A DNA stretch of 8,003 nt from CAZTXD01 sp964617995. GTDB lineage: Bacteria > Actinomycetota > Acidimicrobiia > Spongiisociales > ZC4RG35. Each line of letters begins with the position of its first letter. Positions within the stretch are counted from its first letter, which is position 1. The position numbers were made by a program, and so were the translations under genes. Under the pieces are notes generated by a model, which searched no databases, was not told the origin of the DNA, and saw only the letters and a list, made by a program, of their open reading frames with translations. Location: contig CAZTXD010000156.1 of assembly GCA_964617995.1 (NCBI GenBank), positions 1-8,003 of the forward strand. The letters run 5' to 3'. Of the stretch, positions 1-6,680 are shown piece by piece.

Positions 1-29
1 CCACGGTTCATAAAGCGACAGGCCCTATA

Positions 30-55
30 GCGCGCATTCGATGCGCGAAAACGGG
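30..55 (+). repeat. 26-bp palindromic element, copy 1
   Basis: The core CGCGCATTCGATGCGCG (31-47) is a perfect 7-bp stem with a TCG loop, followed by AAAACGGG. The 26 bases are identical to the reverse complement of 7922-7947. The copy at 7952-7977 has the same orientation and shares ATAG upstream of the core (27-30 here). It starts 8 bases beyond the end of the lipoprotein gene. On the transcribed strand the T tract precedes the hairpin, so a Rho-independent terminator is unlikely. The first 26 bases of the window show nothing else I can support. Confidence 0.8.
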
Positions 56-62
56 TTTGGCA

Positions 63-1052
63 TCAGGGAGCGGGGATGCCCAAGCCGCCCGCCAGGTCCT
101 CGATATCGGTGACTTCGTCGGGTGGAGGCGGCTCGATCGTGATCGACTGGCCGAAGTCGAAGAAGTCGAAGGTCATCGTCATCGACTCGAAGTCCTCACC
201 GGAACCCCCATCCATCTCGGAGGCCTGGATCTGAACGGACATGCGGTGCACGAGGCCATCGTCGCCGACCCACAGGTCTAGGGGGAAGGATCCGGTGACG
301 AAGCCCTGCTCCTCGAGATCGGCCAGCTCCTCGTCGCTGAGGCCCTCGTGCCACGTGTCGTCCAGGACCAGCCGGTAGTGGGTCGTGGCGATCCCCCTGA
401 TCTCCTCGGGTCCCAGCACTTCCACCGAGCCTTCGGCATCCGACAGCGACTCCAGCATTCCCCCTGGGTCGGAGGGAGTCGTACCGGGGCCCAAGTCGTC
501 GGCGATCCCGCCTCCCTCCTCGGTCGGCATGGACACCCATTCGGTCTCGGCACCCATGAAGGCCGTGAAGAACGGGAACTTGAAGTAGGTGACGTCGCCG
601 ATCTGACGGAACTCCATGGAACCCATCATCTCGGCCAGCTCGGCCGGCATGTCCTCGATTTCACCCATGGCAGTGAACATCGCCCCGAAGTCCATCACAA
701 AGGACGAGTCTCCGGTGGCGGGGTCGGTGGCCACCGAGAACGGCATCTCGACCTCGTCGACACCAGCTTCGGCAGGCAACCCGCTCATCCGGATCGTCCC
801 TTCGATCCGTGTCGGGGCCGAGTCGGTGGTGCTCGCCATCGCCGCGTGCAGCAGGGACAGGTCGCCGGTGGCGGCGTCGACGGCGGTGGTCGGGGAGGAG
901 ACCGTGGTGGGCGTGGCGGGGGAGGAGGTGGTGGTGGGGGCGACGGTGGTGGTCGGCGGGGCAGTGGTCGTAGTCACGTCCCCGGCGCCGCCTCCACAGG
1001 CGACGACAAGGGCGATGAAGCCGCCCACGGCCAGGGTGTTCCTTGCGCTCAT
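63..1052 (-). CDS. Secreted lipoprotein, LppX/LprAFG-like
   Basis: This 329-residue protein begins with a short lipoprotein signal (residues 1-18) and a lipobox VVAC with the modified cysteine at C19. A Thr/Pro/Ser-rich linker (about 27-57) follows, which would tether a folded domain outside the membrane. The rest resembles the LppX/LprAFG family of actinobacterial lipoproteins: a stretch reading TYFKFPFF then EWVSM (155-175), the VLGPEEIRGIATTHYRLVLD strand-turn (212-231), and LWVGDDGLVHRMSVQI (260-275), matching the family's usual closing strands. Known members bind or carry lipids in the envelope; that role is only inferred here. The frame stays open to 1142, but the ATG at 1052 is chosen because it puts the lipobox at a normal distance and has AAGGAA about 8 bases upstream. 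It lies 86 bases after the DUF2207 gene and ends the co-oriented block. The protein is Met-, Asp- and Glu-rich, so the mature domain is acidic. Confidence 0.82.
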   Translation of the reverse strand: MSARNTLAVGGFIALVVACGGGAGDVTTTTAPPTTTVAPTTTSSPATPTTVSSPTTAVDAATGDLSLLHAAMASTTDSAPTRIEGTIRMSGLPAEAGVDEVEMPFSVATDPATGDSSFVMDFGAMFTAMGEIEDMPAELAEMMGSMEFRQIGDVTYFKFPFFTAFMGAETEWVSMPTEEGGGIADDLGPGTTPSDPGGMLESLSDAEGSVEVLGPEEIRGIATTHYRLVLDDTWHEGLSDEELADLEEQGFVTGSFPLDLWVGDDGLVHRMSVQIQASEMDGGSGEDFESMTMTFDFFDFGQSITIEPPPPDEVTDIEDLAGGLGIPAP

Positions 1053-1138
1053 ATGAGTAGTTCCTTGGTTCGAAGACCCCTGATCGGTCGAACAGCCCAA
1101 GTGGTTGAGGGACAGTCCCCGGTCGAGACCGGATCGGC

Positions 1139-2992
1139 TCACCAGGCTCCGCCCCCGCCGCCGCCTCCCCCGCCTCCGCCGCCGCCGGAGAAGCCTCCCC
1201 CTCCCCCGCTCGAACTGGAGGGTGGGCTGAAGGTGCCCCGCAGCGACGAACCCAGTCCGGCAAAGGCGTTCTCGGTCGATCCCCCGCTGTATCCGTGCGA
1301 ACCATACCAGTAGATGCTCGATTGCTCCGCCAGCTCGGAGGGGGCGTGGAGCCGGGCGTTCTCAAGAACCTCGGACGCCACCCCGAACGCCACCCCGTAG
1401 ACGAGGTAGCGGTTCCACAGGGCGAGGGAGATGGATGGTGCCTCCTCCAGCCGGGAGAAGTCACGGAGATATCGCTCGAAGGCGGCCCAGCGCGCCGCCA
1501 TCTCCGCGCCGGCCTTGGTCCGCTTCGCCTTGACCCGACGGGGACCGGTCAATGCCAGGAAGAAGATCGAGTTGATGCCGAGAGCCATCGTGACCCCGGC
1601 GGCGCCGGCGCCTCCCAGGAGAACGGAACCGGTGAGGCGGGACAGCACGAACACTCCCAGCACTCCCAGTCCGACGAACCCCGCCACCACCCACCCGACG
1701 GCTCTGCGGCCGGTGCGGTCGAGCCACTTGCGGCTGACCAGCGCCTGGGGGACCGCCCGGGCAAAGGACTGGTATGTGGAGGCATTGGCGCTGGCGTCGT
1801 CACGGATGCGCTGGCGAAACTCGTGAAGCGGCTGGGGGCCGTCCCCCAGTATCCGCTGCAGGATCGTCATTGCGTGACGCTCGTAGGCCTTGAGGCTGCC
1901 GGGATCTTCGCCGATCTCCAGCTCCAGGTCGCTGATCTCCTCGGTGCGCAGACCGAGGAACGTCTTACGCACGGTCCGTATGGGTCGGGCAGTGAGGAAT
2001 CCCCGGTCGATGAAATCGAACAGGGTGGCCACGAAGGCGGACTCGTCGACCCCGCCCTGGCTGAGGAGGGCCGCCACCTCGGCGGGAGCGACGTCACCGG
2101 GCGGCTCCTGCTCGTACTCACGGTCGTAGGCCACCCGGGGCTCACGGCCGTAGCGGAGATATATGACGACCGCCGCCAGGATCGCCGGCCCGACGGCGAG
2201 AACGGCTCCCCACAACAGAAGGGTGCGCACACGGGCGATCTCGGCCGCCGAGGAGCGAGCTATCGACTCCTCGTCGTCCTGGATGAACGCCAGCCCCTCC
2301 CCGGCGACGGCCCGCCCGCCGCTGCTCGACTCCAGAAGCCGGCGGGGAAAGGCCACCCGGAACTCGACGAACTGGCCGGCGGGAATCGATGCCGCCTCCA
2401 ACCGCGGCTGGACTCCGTCGGGTCCCAGAGAGGTCTCCCCGTCGACGGTGTCGGGATGGCCCCACACATACACCTCCCCCTCCGCGGCGCCGGCGGGGAT
2501 GGCCATCGCCGCCGTGAGCCGGTCGAGGCCCACGCTCCACTCCGGTCCCCACACCTGCAGGTAGACATCGACGTAGTCGTCGTAGACCTTGGCCAGCCCC
2601 GTGAGCGTGTACCGGATCTCGAAGGTTCGGGCCTCGTCGGTGGCGGCGTAGTGCCATACGATTCGGGTCCGGTTGCCCAGGTCACGGACACCGAAAGTCC
2701 CCGGCGGCGACTCGCATCCCAGGTCGGTGCAACCCCCCGACTGGTAGACGGCCGCTCCCTCCGCCACCGATACGTTGCCGATCGACTCGCCCGATCGCAG
2801 CGGAATCTCGCGGTACCCACCGGAGAAGGACCCGTCGAAGTCGTAGGTGATCAGCTCGGTGACCGTGACCGAGCCGTCCGTCTCGACCCGCACGTCCACC
2901 GTCGCCTCGGGAAGACGGAAGTCCCGGGCGGTCGCCGGGAGGGCGATGAGCTGCAAGACGAGCAGAGCGCCGGCAGCGATGAACCGCCCCAT
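1139..2992 (-). CDS. DUF2207-family membrane protein with polyglycine tail
   Basis: This 617-residue protein has an N-terminal signal sequence (about 1-22). An extracytoplasmic beta-rich DUF2207 domain (about 24-230) includes the typical opening, in which a sequence about 'verdGsvtVtE' is followed by a G-Y-REIPL segment (60-65). A transmembrane helix follows at about 257-279. A cytosolic part carries the PPGDVAPAEVAALL motif (297-310), and a helical hairpin pair sits at about 430-451 and 457-481. The conserved segment with FERYLRDFS and LWNRYLVYGVAFGVA (505-539) comes next. The C-terminus ends in Ser then nearly uninterrupted Gly (596-615) and Ala-Trp, which is usual for this family. Molecular function is unknown; members often neighbour lemA. 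The start lies 5 bases after the lemA stop, with GGTGGAG inside the end of lemA as a probable ribosome site, so the two are co-transcribed. Family assignment is firm, role is not. Confidence 0.88.
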   Translation of the reverse strand: MGRFIAAGALLVLQLIALPATARDFRLPEATVDVRVETDGSVTVTELITYDFDGSFSGGYREIPLRSGESIGNVSVAEGAAVYQSGGCTDLGCESPPGTFGVRDLGNRTRIVWHYAATDEARTFEIRYTLTGLAKVYDDYVDVYLQVWGPEWSVGLDRLTAAMAIPAGAAEGEVYVWGHPDTVDGETSLGPDGVQPRLEAASIPAGQFVEFRVAFPRRLLESSSGGRAVAGEGLAFIQDDEESIARSSAAEIARVRTLLLWGAVLAVGPAILAAVVIYLRYGREPRVAYDREYEQEPPGDVAPAEVAALLSQGGVDESAFVATLFDFIDRGFLTARPIRTVRKTFLGLRTEEISDLELEIGEDPGSLKAYERHAMTILQRILGDGPQPLHEFRQRIRDDASANASTYQSFARAVPQALVSRKWLDRTGRRAVGWVVAGFVGLGVLGVFVLSRLTGSVLLGGAGAAGVTMALGINSIFFLALTGPRRVKAKRTKAGAEMAARWAAFERYLRDFSRLEEAPSISLALWNRYLVYGVAFGVASEVLENARLHAPSELAEQSSIYWYGSHGYSGGSTENAFAGLGSSLRGTFSPPSSSSGGGGGFSGGGGGGGGGGGGGAW

Positions 2993-2997
2993 GGATG

Positions 2998-3540
2998 TCA
3001 GAACTCCACCTCGGGTGGGGTCTCGATCTCCATCCCGGCCTCGAAGTACGGGCGGGCCCGAAAGCCCGTGGCTGCCGCCACCAGGTTGGTGGGTACCGTC
3101 TGGACGGTGTTGTTGTAGGTGAGGGTGGCGTCGTTGTATATCTGGCGGGCGACGGCTATGCGGTCCTCGGTCTCGGCGAGCTGGGTCTGGAGATCGGCGA
3201 AGTTGGGAGCCGCCCGCAGCTCCGGGTAGGCCTCGGCCAACGCGAACAGGCGGCGCAGCGCCGCGGTGAGCATGTTCTCGGCGTCGGCCTGCTCCTCGGG
3301 CCCCTGTGCCTCCTGGGCGGCGTCACGAGCCTCGACGACGGCCTCCAGTGTGTCCCGCTCGTGAGAGGCATAGCCCTTCACGGTCTCGACCACATTGGGG
3401 ATCAGGTCGTAGCGTCGCTTGAGCTGAACGTCGACCTGTGACCACGAGTTGTCGACGCGGTTGCGAAGCTGGATGAGGCGGTTGTAGAAGACGATCCCGA
3501 TGATCGCTACCACGATGATCGCACCGATCAGCCATTCCAT
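2998..3540 (-). CDS. lemA: LemA family protein
   Basis: This 180-residue protein has one N-terminal membrane helix (about 3-19) followed by a long helical cytosolic or peripheral domain. Family hallmarks are the NRVDNSWSQVDVQLKRRYDLIPNVVETVKGYASHE block (27-61), the PELRAAPNFADLQTQLAETEDRIAVARQIYNDA block (106-138) and the closing YNNTVQTVPTNLVA (142-155). The length is normal for the family. LemA proteins are widespread and poorly understood; in Listeria LemA was named for an antigenic peptide. AAGGAG stands about 9 bases before the ATG, which fixes the start. The gene is followed 5 bases later by the DUF2207 gene, a common pairing that suggests a joint envelope function. Upstream is an 88-base gap that may hold its own promoter, because TACGCT (minus strand, 3574-3579) fits the TANNNT form of an actinobacterial -10 box; no good -35 is seen. 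Confidence 0.93.
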   Translation of the reverse strand: MEWLIGAIIVVAIIGIVFYNRLIQLRNRVDNSWSQVDVQLKRRYDLIPNVVETVKGYASHERDTLEAVVEARDAAQEAQGPEEQADAENMLTAALRRLFALAEAYPELRAAPNFADLQTQLAETEDRIAVARQIYNDATLTYNNTVQTVPTNLVAAATGFRARPYFEAGMEIETPPEVEF

Positions 3541-3573
3541 GCGCGCGCACTCCTTCTCGTGGTCGGCGACGAC

Positions 3574-3579
3574 AGCGTA
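3574..3579 (-). promoter_or_regulatory. Possible -10 box for lemA operon
   Basis: The minus strand reads TACGCT here, fitting the TANNNT core of actinobacterial -10 elements, 33 bases before the lemA ATG. The hexamer 17 bases upstream (GCGGAG) does not resemble a -35 box. The surrounding 88-base gap (3541-3628) between lemA and the MDMPI-family gene is the only room for a lemA promoter. This is a weak call from one short motif. Confidence 0.22.
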
Positions 3580-3628
3580 GTGGCCCGGTACCGCCCCTCC
3601 GCTTCTCTGCCCCTCGGTGTCCGGCTTC

Positions 3629-4351
3629 TCAGAGGGCGGCGTCGCGCATGGCGGTCACGATCCGCCGCCAGTGTCGATGGGCGTCGGCAGCTCCGGTCTC
3701 CTCCAACGCTCCGTGCGGGCGTCCGAACAGAGCGAGTAACACATCGGAGGGTGCGCCCCGTACGGTGGCCTCGGCCAGCGCTCCCGGGACGATACTGTAG
3801 CCGTCCTCGTTCTCGACGATGGTCCAGGAGTCGGACGCCCCGTCGGGAGCGAACGTGACGATCGGACCGGGACGCCGGGGCTCGGTGAGCCGTGTCCAGG
3901 GAAGGGACATCACCTGCAGCTCGTCGATGGCGTCCAGAGCCACCTCGTCCGGGAAGGGGGCGGGCTTCCCCGCAGCCGACTCGGCGTCCCACCTGTGGAC
4001 GTCGGTTTCGATCGCCATCCTCCGTGTCCAGAAGGCGACGGTGGGCCGGGGTCCGAAGCCCCAGCACGACATGACGGGATCGGCCTCCTCCAGCGTCGCC
4101 ACCATCTCCAGCATGCCGTCGGTGAACCACGCCGGCACGTCGCCGTCGGGCGCCGGCTCCGGCTCGGGACGCTCGGTGAGCCGTTCCTTGACTACACGGG
4201 TCGTGCGGCGGTGAATCTGGCCGGTGTGGCGCAGGAGGTCGGTGACGCTGTGCCCCTCGTATCGAGGCACCTCGACGTCGGGATGCGATGCCCCTATCTC
4301 GGCGATCCGCGCTCCGGCCCGGCGGATCAAGCCGAAACGGTCGAAGTCCAT
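3629..4351 (-). CDS. Maleylpyruvate isomerase/DinB-fold family protein (TIGR03083-like)
   Basis: This 240-residue protein has the two-domain build of the mycothiol-dependent maleylpyruvate isomerase (MDMPI) family. A four-helix DinB-like metal-binding domain occupies about 1-150 and a small C-terminal domain about 160-240, with the characteristic W-x-I...A-x-A-T-V-R-G-x-x-x-D-x-L-L-A-L-F-G-R pattern (176-211). The expected metal ligands are visible: H42 in LLRHTG and the E-x-x-x-H pair E115/H119 in ETDVHRWDAE, the same spacing as the Glu/His zinc ligands of the corynebacterial enzyme. The general family acts as thiol-dependent transferases or isomerases, but most members have no known substrate, so the reaction is not assignable. 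The frame extends upstream to 4825, but that part overlaps sucD. The ATG at 4351 shares one base with the sucD stop (TGATG), implying translational coupling to sucD. Confidence 0.85.
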   Translation of the reverse strand: MDFDRFGLIRRAGARIAEIGASHPDVEVPRYEGHSVTDLLRHTGQIHRRTTRVVKERLTERPEPEPAPDGDVPAWFTDGMLEMVATLEEADPVMSCWGFGPRPTVAFWTRRMAIETDVHRWDAESAAGKPAPFPDEVALDAIDELQVMSLPWTRLTEPRRPGPIVTFAPDGASDSWTIVENEDGYSIVPGALAEATVRGAPSDVLLALFGRPHGALEETGAADAHRHWRRIVTAMRDAAL

Positions 4352-5274
4352 CAACCGAGCGCCTCCATCATCGCCGAGCCCATGTCGGTGGGGGTGGGAG
4401 CCACCACGATCCCCGCCTCCTTCATCGTCGCGATCTTGGCCTCGGCGGTCCCTTTGCCGCCCGACACGATGGCGCCGGCATGGCCCATACGCTTGCCGGG
4501 AGGGGCGGTGGTGCCGGCGATGAAGCCGGAGACCGGCTTGTCCATGTGGTCGGCGACGAACTCGGCAGCCTCCTCCTCGGCGGTGCCGCCGATCTCCCCG
4601 ATCATGATCACACCCTCCGTCTCGGGATCGTCCGCGAAGAGACGGAGCACGTCGACGAAGTTGGTGCCGTTGACCGGGTCGCCACCGATACCGACGGCCG
4701 TGGTCTGGCCCAGACCGAGCTGGGTGAGCTGATGAACGGCCTCGTAGGTGAGGGTGCCGGAACGCGACACGACACCGATCCTGCCAGGCTGGTGGATGTA
4801 GCCGGGCATGATCCCGATCTTGCACTGCTGGGGGGTGATGACGCCCGGGCAGTTGGGGCCGATCAGCCGGGTCGGTTTGTCGCCCAGGTAGCGCTTGGCC
4901 ACGACCATGTCGACCACCGGGATGCCTTCGGTGATGGTCACGACCAGCTCCATCCCGGCGTGAGCGGCCTCCATGATGGCGTCGGCGGCGAAAGGAGGCG
5001 GCACGTAGACCACCGAGGCCGTCGCTCCGGTCGCCTCGGTGGCCTCCTCCACCGAAGCGAAGATCGGCAGCTCCACCGTGTAGGCATCGTCGCGACCCGG
5101 AACTCCGGAGTGGTCCGTCTCCCCTTCGAACACCTCGGTCGTCCCCGCCCGGGTGGGGTGAACGGCTCCCACCATCTGGGTCCCGTAGGCGATGGCCTTG
5201 TCGGTGTGGAATCTGCCGGTTGCTCCCAGCCCCTGGACGATCACCTTGGTGTCCTTGTCGACGAGGATGCTCAT
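4351..5274 (-). CDS. sucD: Succinyl-CoA synthetase alpha subunit
   Basis: SucD binds CoA and carries the phosphohistidine of succinyl-CoA synthetase (ADP- or GDP-forming), a cytosolic TCA-cycle enzyme that interconverts succinyl-CoA and succinate. The protein has 307 residues against about 289 in E. coli. It has the N-terminal CoA-binding Rossmann domain (VIVQGLGATGRFH, 11-23), then TITEGIP (113-119), IGPNCPGVITP (138-148), the SRSGTLTYEAV ligase motif (170-180), GIGGDP (195-200), and the active-site histidine H265 in KRMGHAGAIVSGGKG. Two features differ from the usual sequence: the CoA loop is one residue shorter than the common G-x-T-G-x-x-G-x-F-H form, and about 19 extra residues (roughly 47-66) lie between AGTT and LPIF. 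A strong GGAGGGAGGG precedes the ATG by 5 bases. The gene follows sucC after a 139-base spacer and overlaps the next gene by one base. Confidence 0.95.
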   Translation of the reverse strand: MSILVDKDTKVIVQGLGATGRFHTDKAIAYGTQMVGAVHPTRAGTTEVFEGETDHSGVPGRDDAYTVELPIFASVEEATEATGATASVVYVPPPFAADAIMEAAHAGMELVVTITEGIPVVDMVVAKRYLGDKPTRLIGPNCPGVITPQQCKIGIMPGYIHQPGRIGVVSRSGTLTYEAVHQLTQLGLGQTTAVGIGGDPVNGTNFVDVLRLFADDPETEGVIMIGEIGGTAEEEAAEFVADHMDKPVSGFIAGTTAPPGKRMGHAGAIVSGGKGTAEAKIATMKEAGIVVAPTPTDMGSAMMEALG

Positions 5275-5279
5275 CTTTG

Positions 5280-5289
5280 CCCTCCCTCC
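5280..5289 (-). promoter_or_regulatory. Strong ribosome binding site of sucD
   Basis: The minus strand carries two tandem GGAGG-like units (GGAGGGAGGG), 5 bases before the sucD ATG. This is the strongest Shine-Dalgarno sequence in the window. It contrasts with sucC, which has none, so the two subunits probably start translation by different routes. Confidence 0.75.
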
Positions 5290-5299
5290 GGTCGGGCCG

Positions 5300-5318
5300 G
5301 CACGGCCTGCGGCCGTGC
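5300..5318. other. GC-rich hairpin between sucC and sucD
   Basis: A perfect 8-bp inverted repeat (GCACGGCC at 5300-5307, GGCCGTGC at 5311-5318) encloses a 3-base loop. On the transcribed minus strand it is not followed by a T run, so it does not look like a Rho-independent terminator. In sucCD mRNA it would form a stable stem just upstream of the sucD ribosome site. It may affect mRNA stability or processing; this role is inferred. Confidence 0.6.
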
Positions 5319-5394
5319 GTAGTCGGTTGGCAGTTCTCGGTTACCGGTCCGATTTCGTCTGTGAACTGACAACCGATAAACGAAAACCGAAAAG
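5319..5394. repeat. Degenerate heptamer-repeat element, inverted, in sucC-sucD spacer
   Basis: On the plus strand four abutting 7-mers read GTAGTCG, GTTGGCA, GTTCTCG and GTTACCG (5319-5346). On the minus strand, running towards them from 5394 to 5360, five abutting 7-mers read CTTTTCG, GTTTTCG, TTTATCG, GTTGTCA and GTTCACA. Both sets fit a loose consensus GTTNTCG. The two sets converge on a short centre (5347-5359). As a result 5323-5336 and 5363-5376 form a 14-base inverted repeat with one mismatch around a 26-base loop. The stretch 5323-5396 has 37 G+C in 74 bases, well below the neighbouring genes. It looks like a dispersed intergenic repeat, not coding sequence. The phase-locked 7-base unit recalls heptameric mini-repeats of cyanobacteria, though no relationship is claimed. 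Confidence 0.6.
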
Positions 5395-5413
5395 GGCGAG
5401 CGAAGCGGGCCCG

Positions 5414-6637
5414 TCATTGCGCTAGCTCCACGATGCGCTGGGCTCCGTCCTTCATGTCGTCGGCGGCGATCACGTCGAGGCCCGACCGGCGGATGATCTC
5501 CTTGCCTTCCTCCACGTTGGTGCCTTCCAGGCGCACCACCAGCGGGACCTGGAGACCTACTTGCTTGACGGCGTCGACGATGCCCGTTGCGAGGACGTCA
5601 CAGCGCATGATGCCCCCGAAGATGTTCACGAAGATGCCCTTGACCTTCGGGTCACGGGTGATGATGCCGAACGCCGTGGCCACCTGCTCGGAGCTGGCGC
5701 CGCCTCCGACGTCGAGGAAGTTGGCCGGCTCACCCCCCACGTGCTTGATCGTGTCCATCGTCGCCATGGCCAGCCCGGCTCCGTTGACGAGACAGCCGAT
5801 GTTGCCGTCGAGGTTGATGTAGGAGAGGCCGGCGCTCCTCGCCTCCAACTCGGCGGGATCCTCCTCCGTCTCGTCATGCATGCCGGCGATGTCGGGATGC
5901 CGGAACAGGGCGTTGTCGTCGAAGGCCATCTTGCCGTCGAGAGCCAACACCTTCCCGTCGGTGGTGACGACCAGGGGGTTGATCTCGATCAGGTCGGTGT
6001 CCCAGTCGACCGCTCCCTCCGCCAGTGCCTTCACGAAACCGATGAAGTTGCCGGTGGCGTCGCCTTCCAGGTCCAAACCCCGGGCCAGGGCGGTGGCCTG
6101 GAAAACGGCCAGACCGATGGCCGGATCGATGACCTGGCGGAGGATCTTCTCGGGTGTCTCCTCGGCGACTCTCTCGATCTCCATGCCCCCCTCGGTGGAG
6201 GCCATGACGACGTTGCGTCCTTGGGCACGGTCGAGGAGTATCGACAGGTACAGCTCGCGGGCGATGTCGATGCCCTGCTCGATGTAGAGGCGATTGACCT
6301 GCTTTCCCTCTTCCCCTGTCTGGACGGTGATCAGCGTCGAGCCCAGCATCCTGCCGGCCAGCTCCCGCACGGCTTCCTCGGTCGCTTCGATCCCGCCTTC
6401 GATACCGGCGGTGACGACGTTGACCCCGCGCACATCGGGGTGCTCACGGAAGGTCCCCTTGCCTCTCCCACCGGCATGGATCTGGGCCTTCACCGCCACC
6501 ACCGGGTTCCCGCTACTCCCTACCAGCGGCCGGACTGCCGCCACCGCTTCATCCGCGGTGGTGGCCATGCGACCTTCGGGAACGGCGATCCCCCGGGCGG
6601 CCATCAACTCTTTGGCCTGGTACTCGTGGATCTTCAT
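5414..6637 (-). CDS. sucC: Succinyl-CoA synthetase beta subunit
   Basis: SucC is the nucleotide- and succinate-binding subunit that pairs with SucD in the TCA cycle. The protein has 407 residues; E. coli SucC has 388. Visible in order are the family start MKIHEYQAKELM and the ATP-grasp lysine/glycine loop KAQIHAGGRGKG (50-61). The metal site EINPLVV (218-224) and LDGKMAFDDNALFRH (233-247) come next. The C-terminal ligase domain has NGAGLAMATMD (285-295), LDVGGGAS (308-315), NIFGGIMRCD (338-347) and RLEGTNVEEG (369-378). The extra length is mostly in the N-terminal half, around 38-46 and 100-115, plus the acidic segment 254-266. The frame runs back to a GTG at 6670, but homology begins at the ATG at 6637. 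No Shine-Dalgarno is seen, while TACCGT lies 8 bases before the ATG, which suggests a leaderless start. It ends 139 bases before sucD. Confidence 0.96.
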   Translation of the reverse strand: MKIHEYQAKELMAARGIAVPEGRMATTADEAVAAVRPLVGSSGNPVVAVKAQIHAGGRGKGTFREHPDVRGVNVVTAGIEGGIEATEEAVRELAGRMLGSTLITVQTGEEGKQVNRLYIEQGIDIARELYLSILLDRAQGRNVVMASTEGGMEIERVAEETPEKILRQVIDPAIGLAVFQATALARGLDLEGDATGNFIGFVKALAEGAVDWDTDLIEINPLVVTTDGKVLALDGKMAFDDNALFRHPDIAGMHDETEEDPAELEARSAGLSYINLDGNIGCLVNGAGLAMATMDTIKHVGGEPANFLDVGGGASSEQVATAFGIITRDPKVKGIFVNIFGGIMRCDVLATGIVDAVKQVGLQVPLVVRLEGTNVEEGKEIIRRSGLDVIAADDMKDGAQRIVELAQ

Positions 6638-6645
6638 GGACACGC

Positions 6646-6651
6646 ACGGTA
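6646..6651 (-). promoter_or_regulatory. Possible -10 box giving a leaderless sucC transcript
   Basis: TACCGT on the minus strand fits TANNNT and ends 8 bases before the sucC ATG, so transcription would begin at or next to the start codon. The absence of any Shine-Dalgarno sequence before sucC agrees with this. No convincing -35 hexamer is seen. Confidence 0.33.
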
Positions 6652-6680
6652 GTTGGTCGGCAGGGACCACCGCTCAGCCC

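Noticed and set aside
1..11. Start of a further minus-strand gene at an ATG at position 11
   Set aside because: Only three codons remain in the window, there is no Shine-Dalgarno sequence, and nothing can be tested.
30..55. Rho-independent terminator for the lipoprotein gene
   Set aside because: On the transcribed strand the T tract comes before the stem, and the bases after it are not T-rich.
1109..1132. Hairpins in the gap before the lipoprotein gene (GGGAC-A-GTCCC and CCGGTC-GA-GACCGG)
   Set aside because: The loops are one or two bases, too short for stable RNA hairpins, there is no T tract, and no regulator site is recognisable.
1053..1142. An upstream start at 1142 for the lipoprotein, overlapping the DUF2207 stop as ATGA
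   Set aside because: It would place 30 hydrophilic residues before the signal sequence, whereas the ATG at 1052 has a good ribosome site and a normal lipobox distance.
348..1313. A plus-strand frame with a long polyproline stretch
   Set aside because: The polyproline is the complement of the polyglycine tail of DUF2207 and the rest is antisense to the lipoprotein gene.
1295..3118. A 607-codon open frame on the plus strand across the DUF2207 gene
   Set aside because: It is antisense to a well-supported membrane protein, its product has no recognisable domain and low-complexity composition, and long antisense frames are expected at this G+C content.
4352..4825. N-terminal extension of the MDMPI-family frame inside sucD
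   Set aside because: This part is antiparallel in composition to no known domain, lies wholly within sucD on the same strand in another frame, and the family begins at the ATG at 4351.
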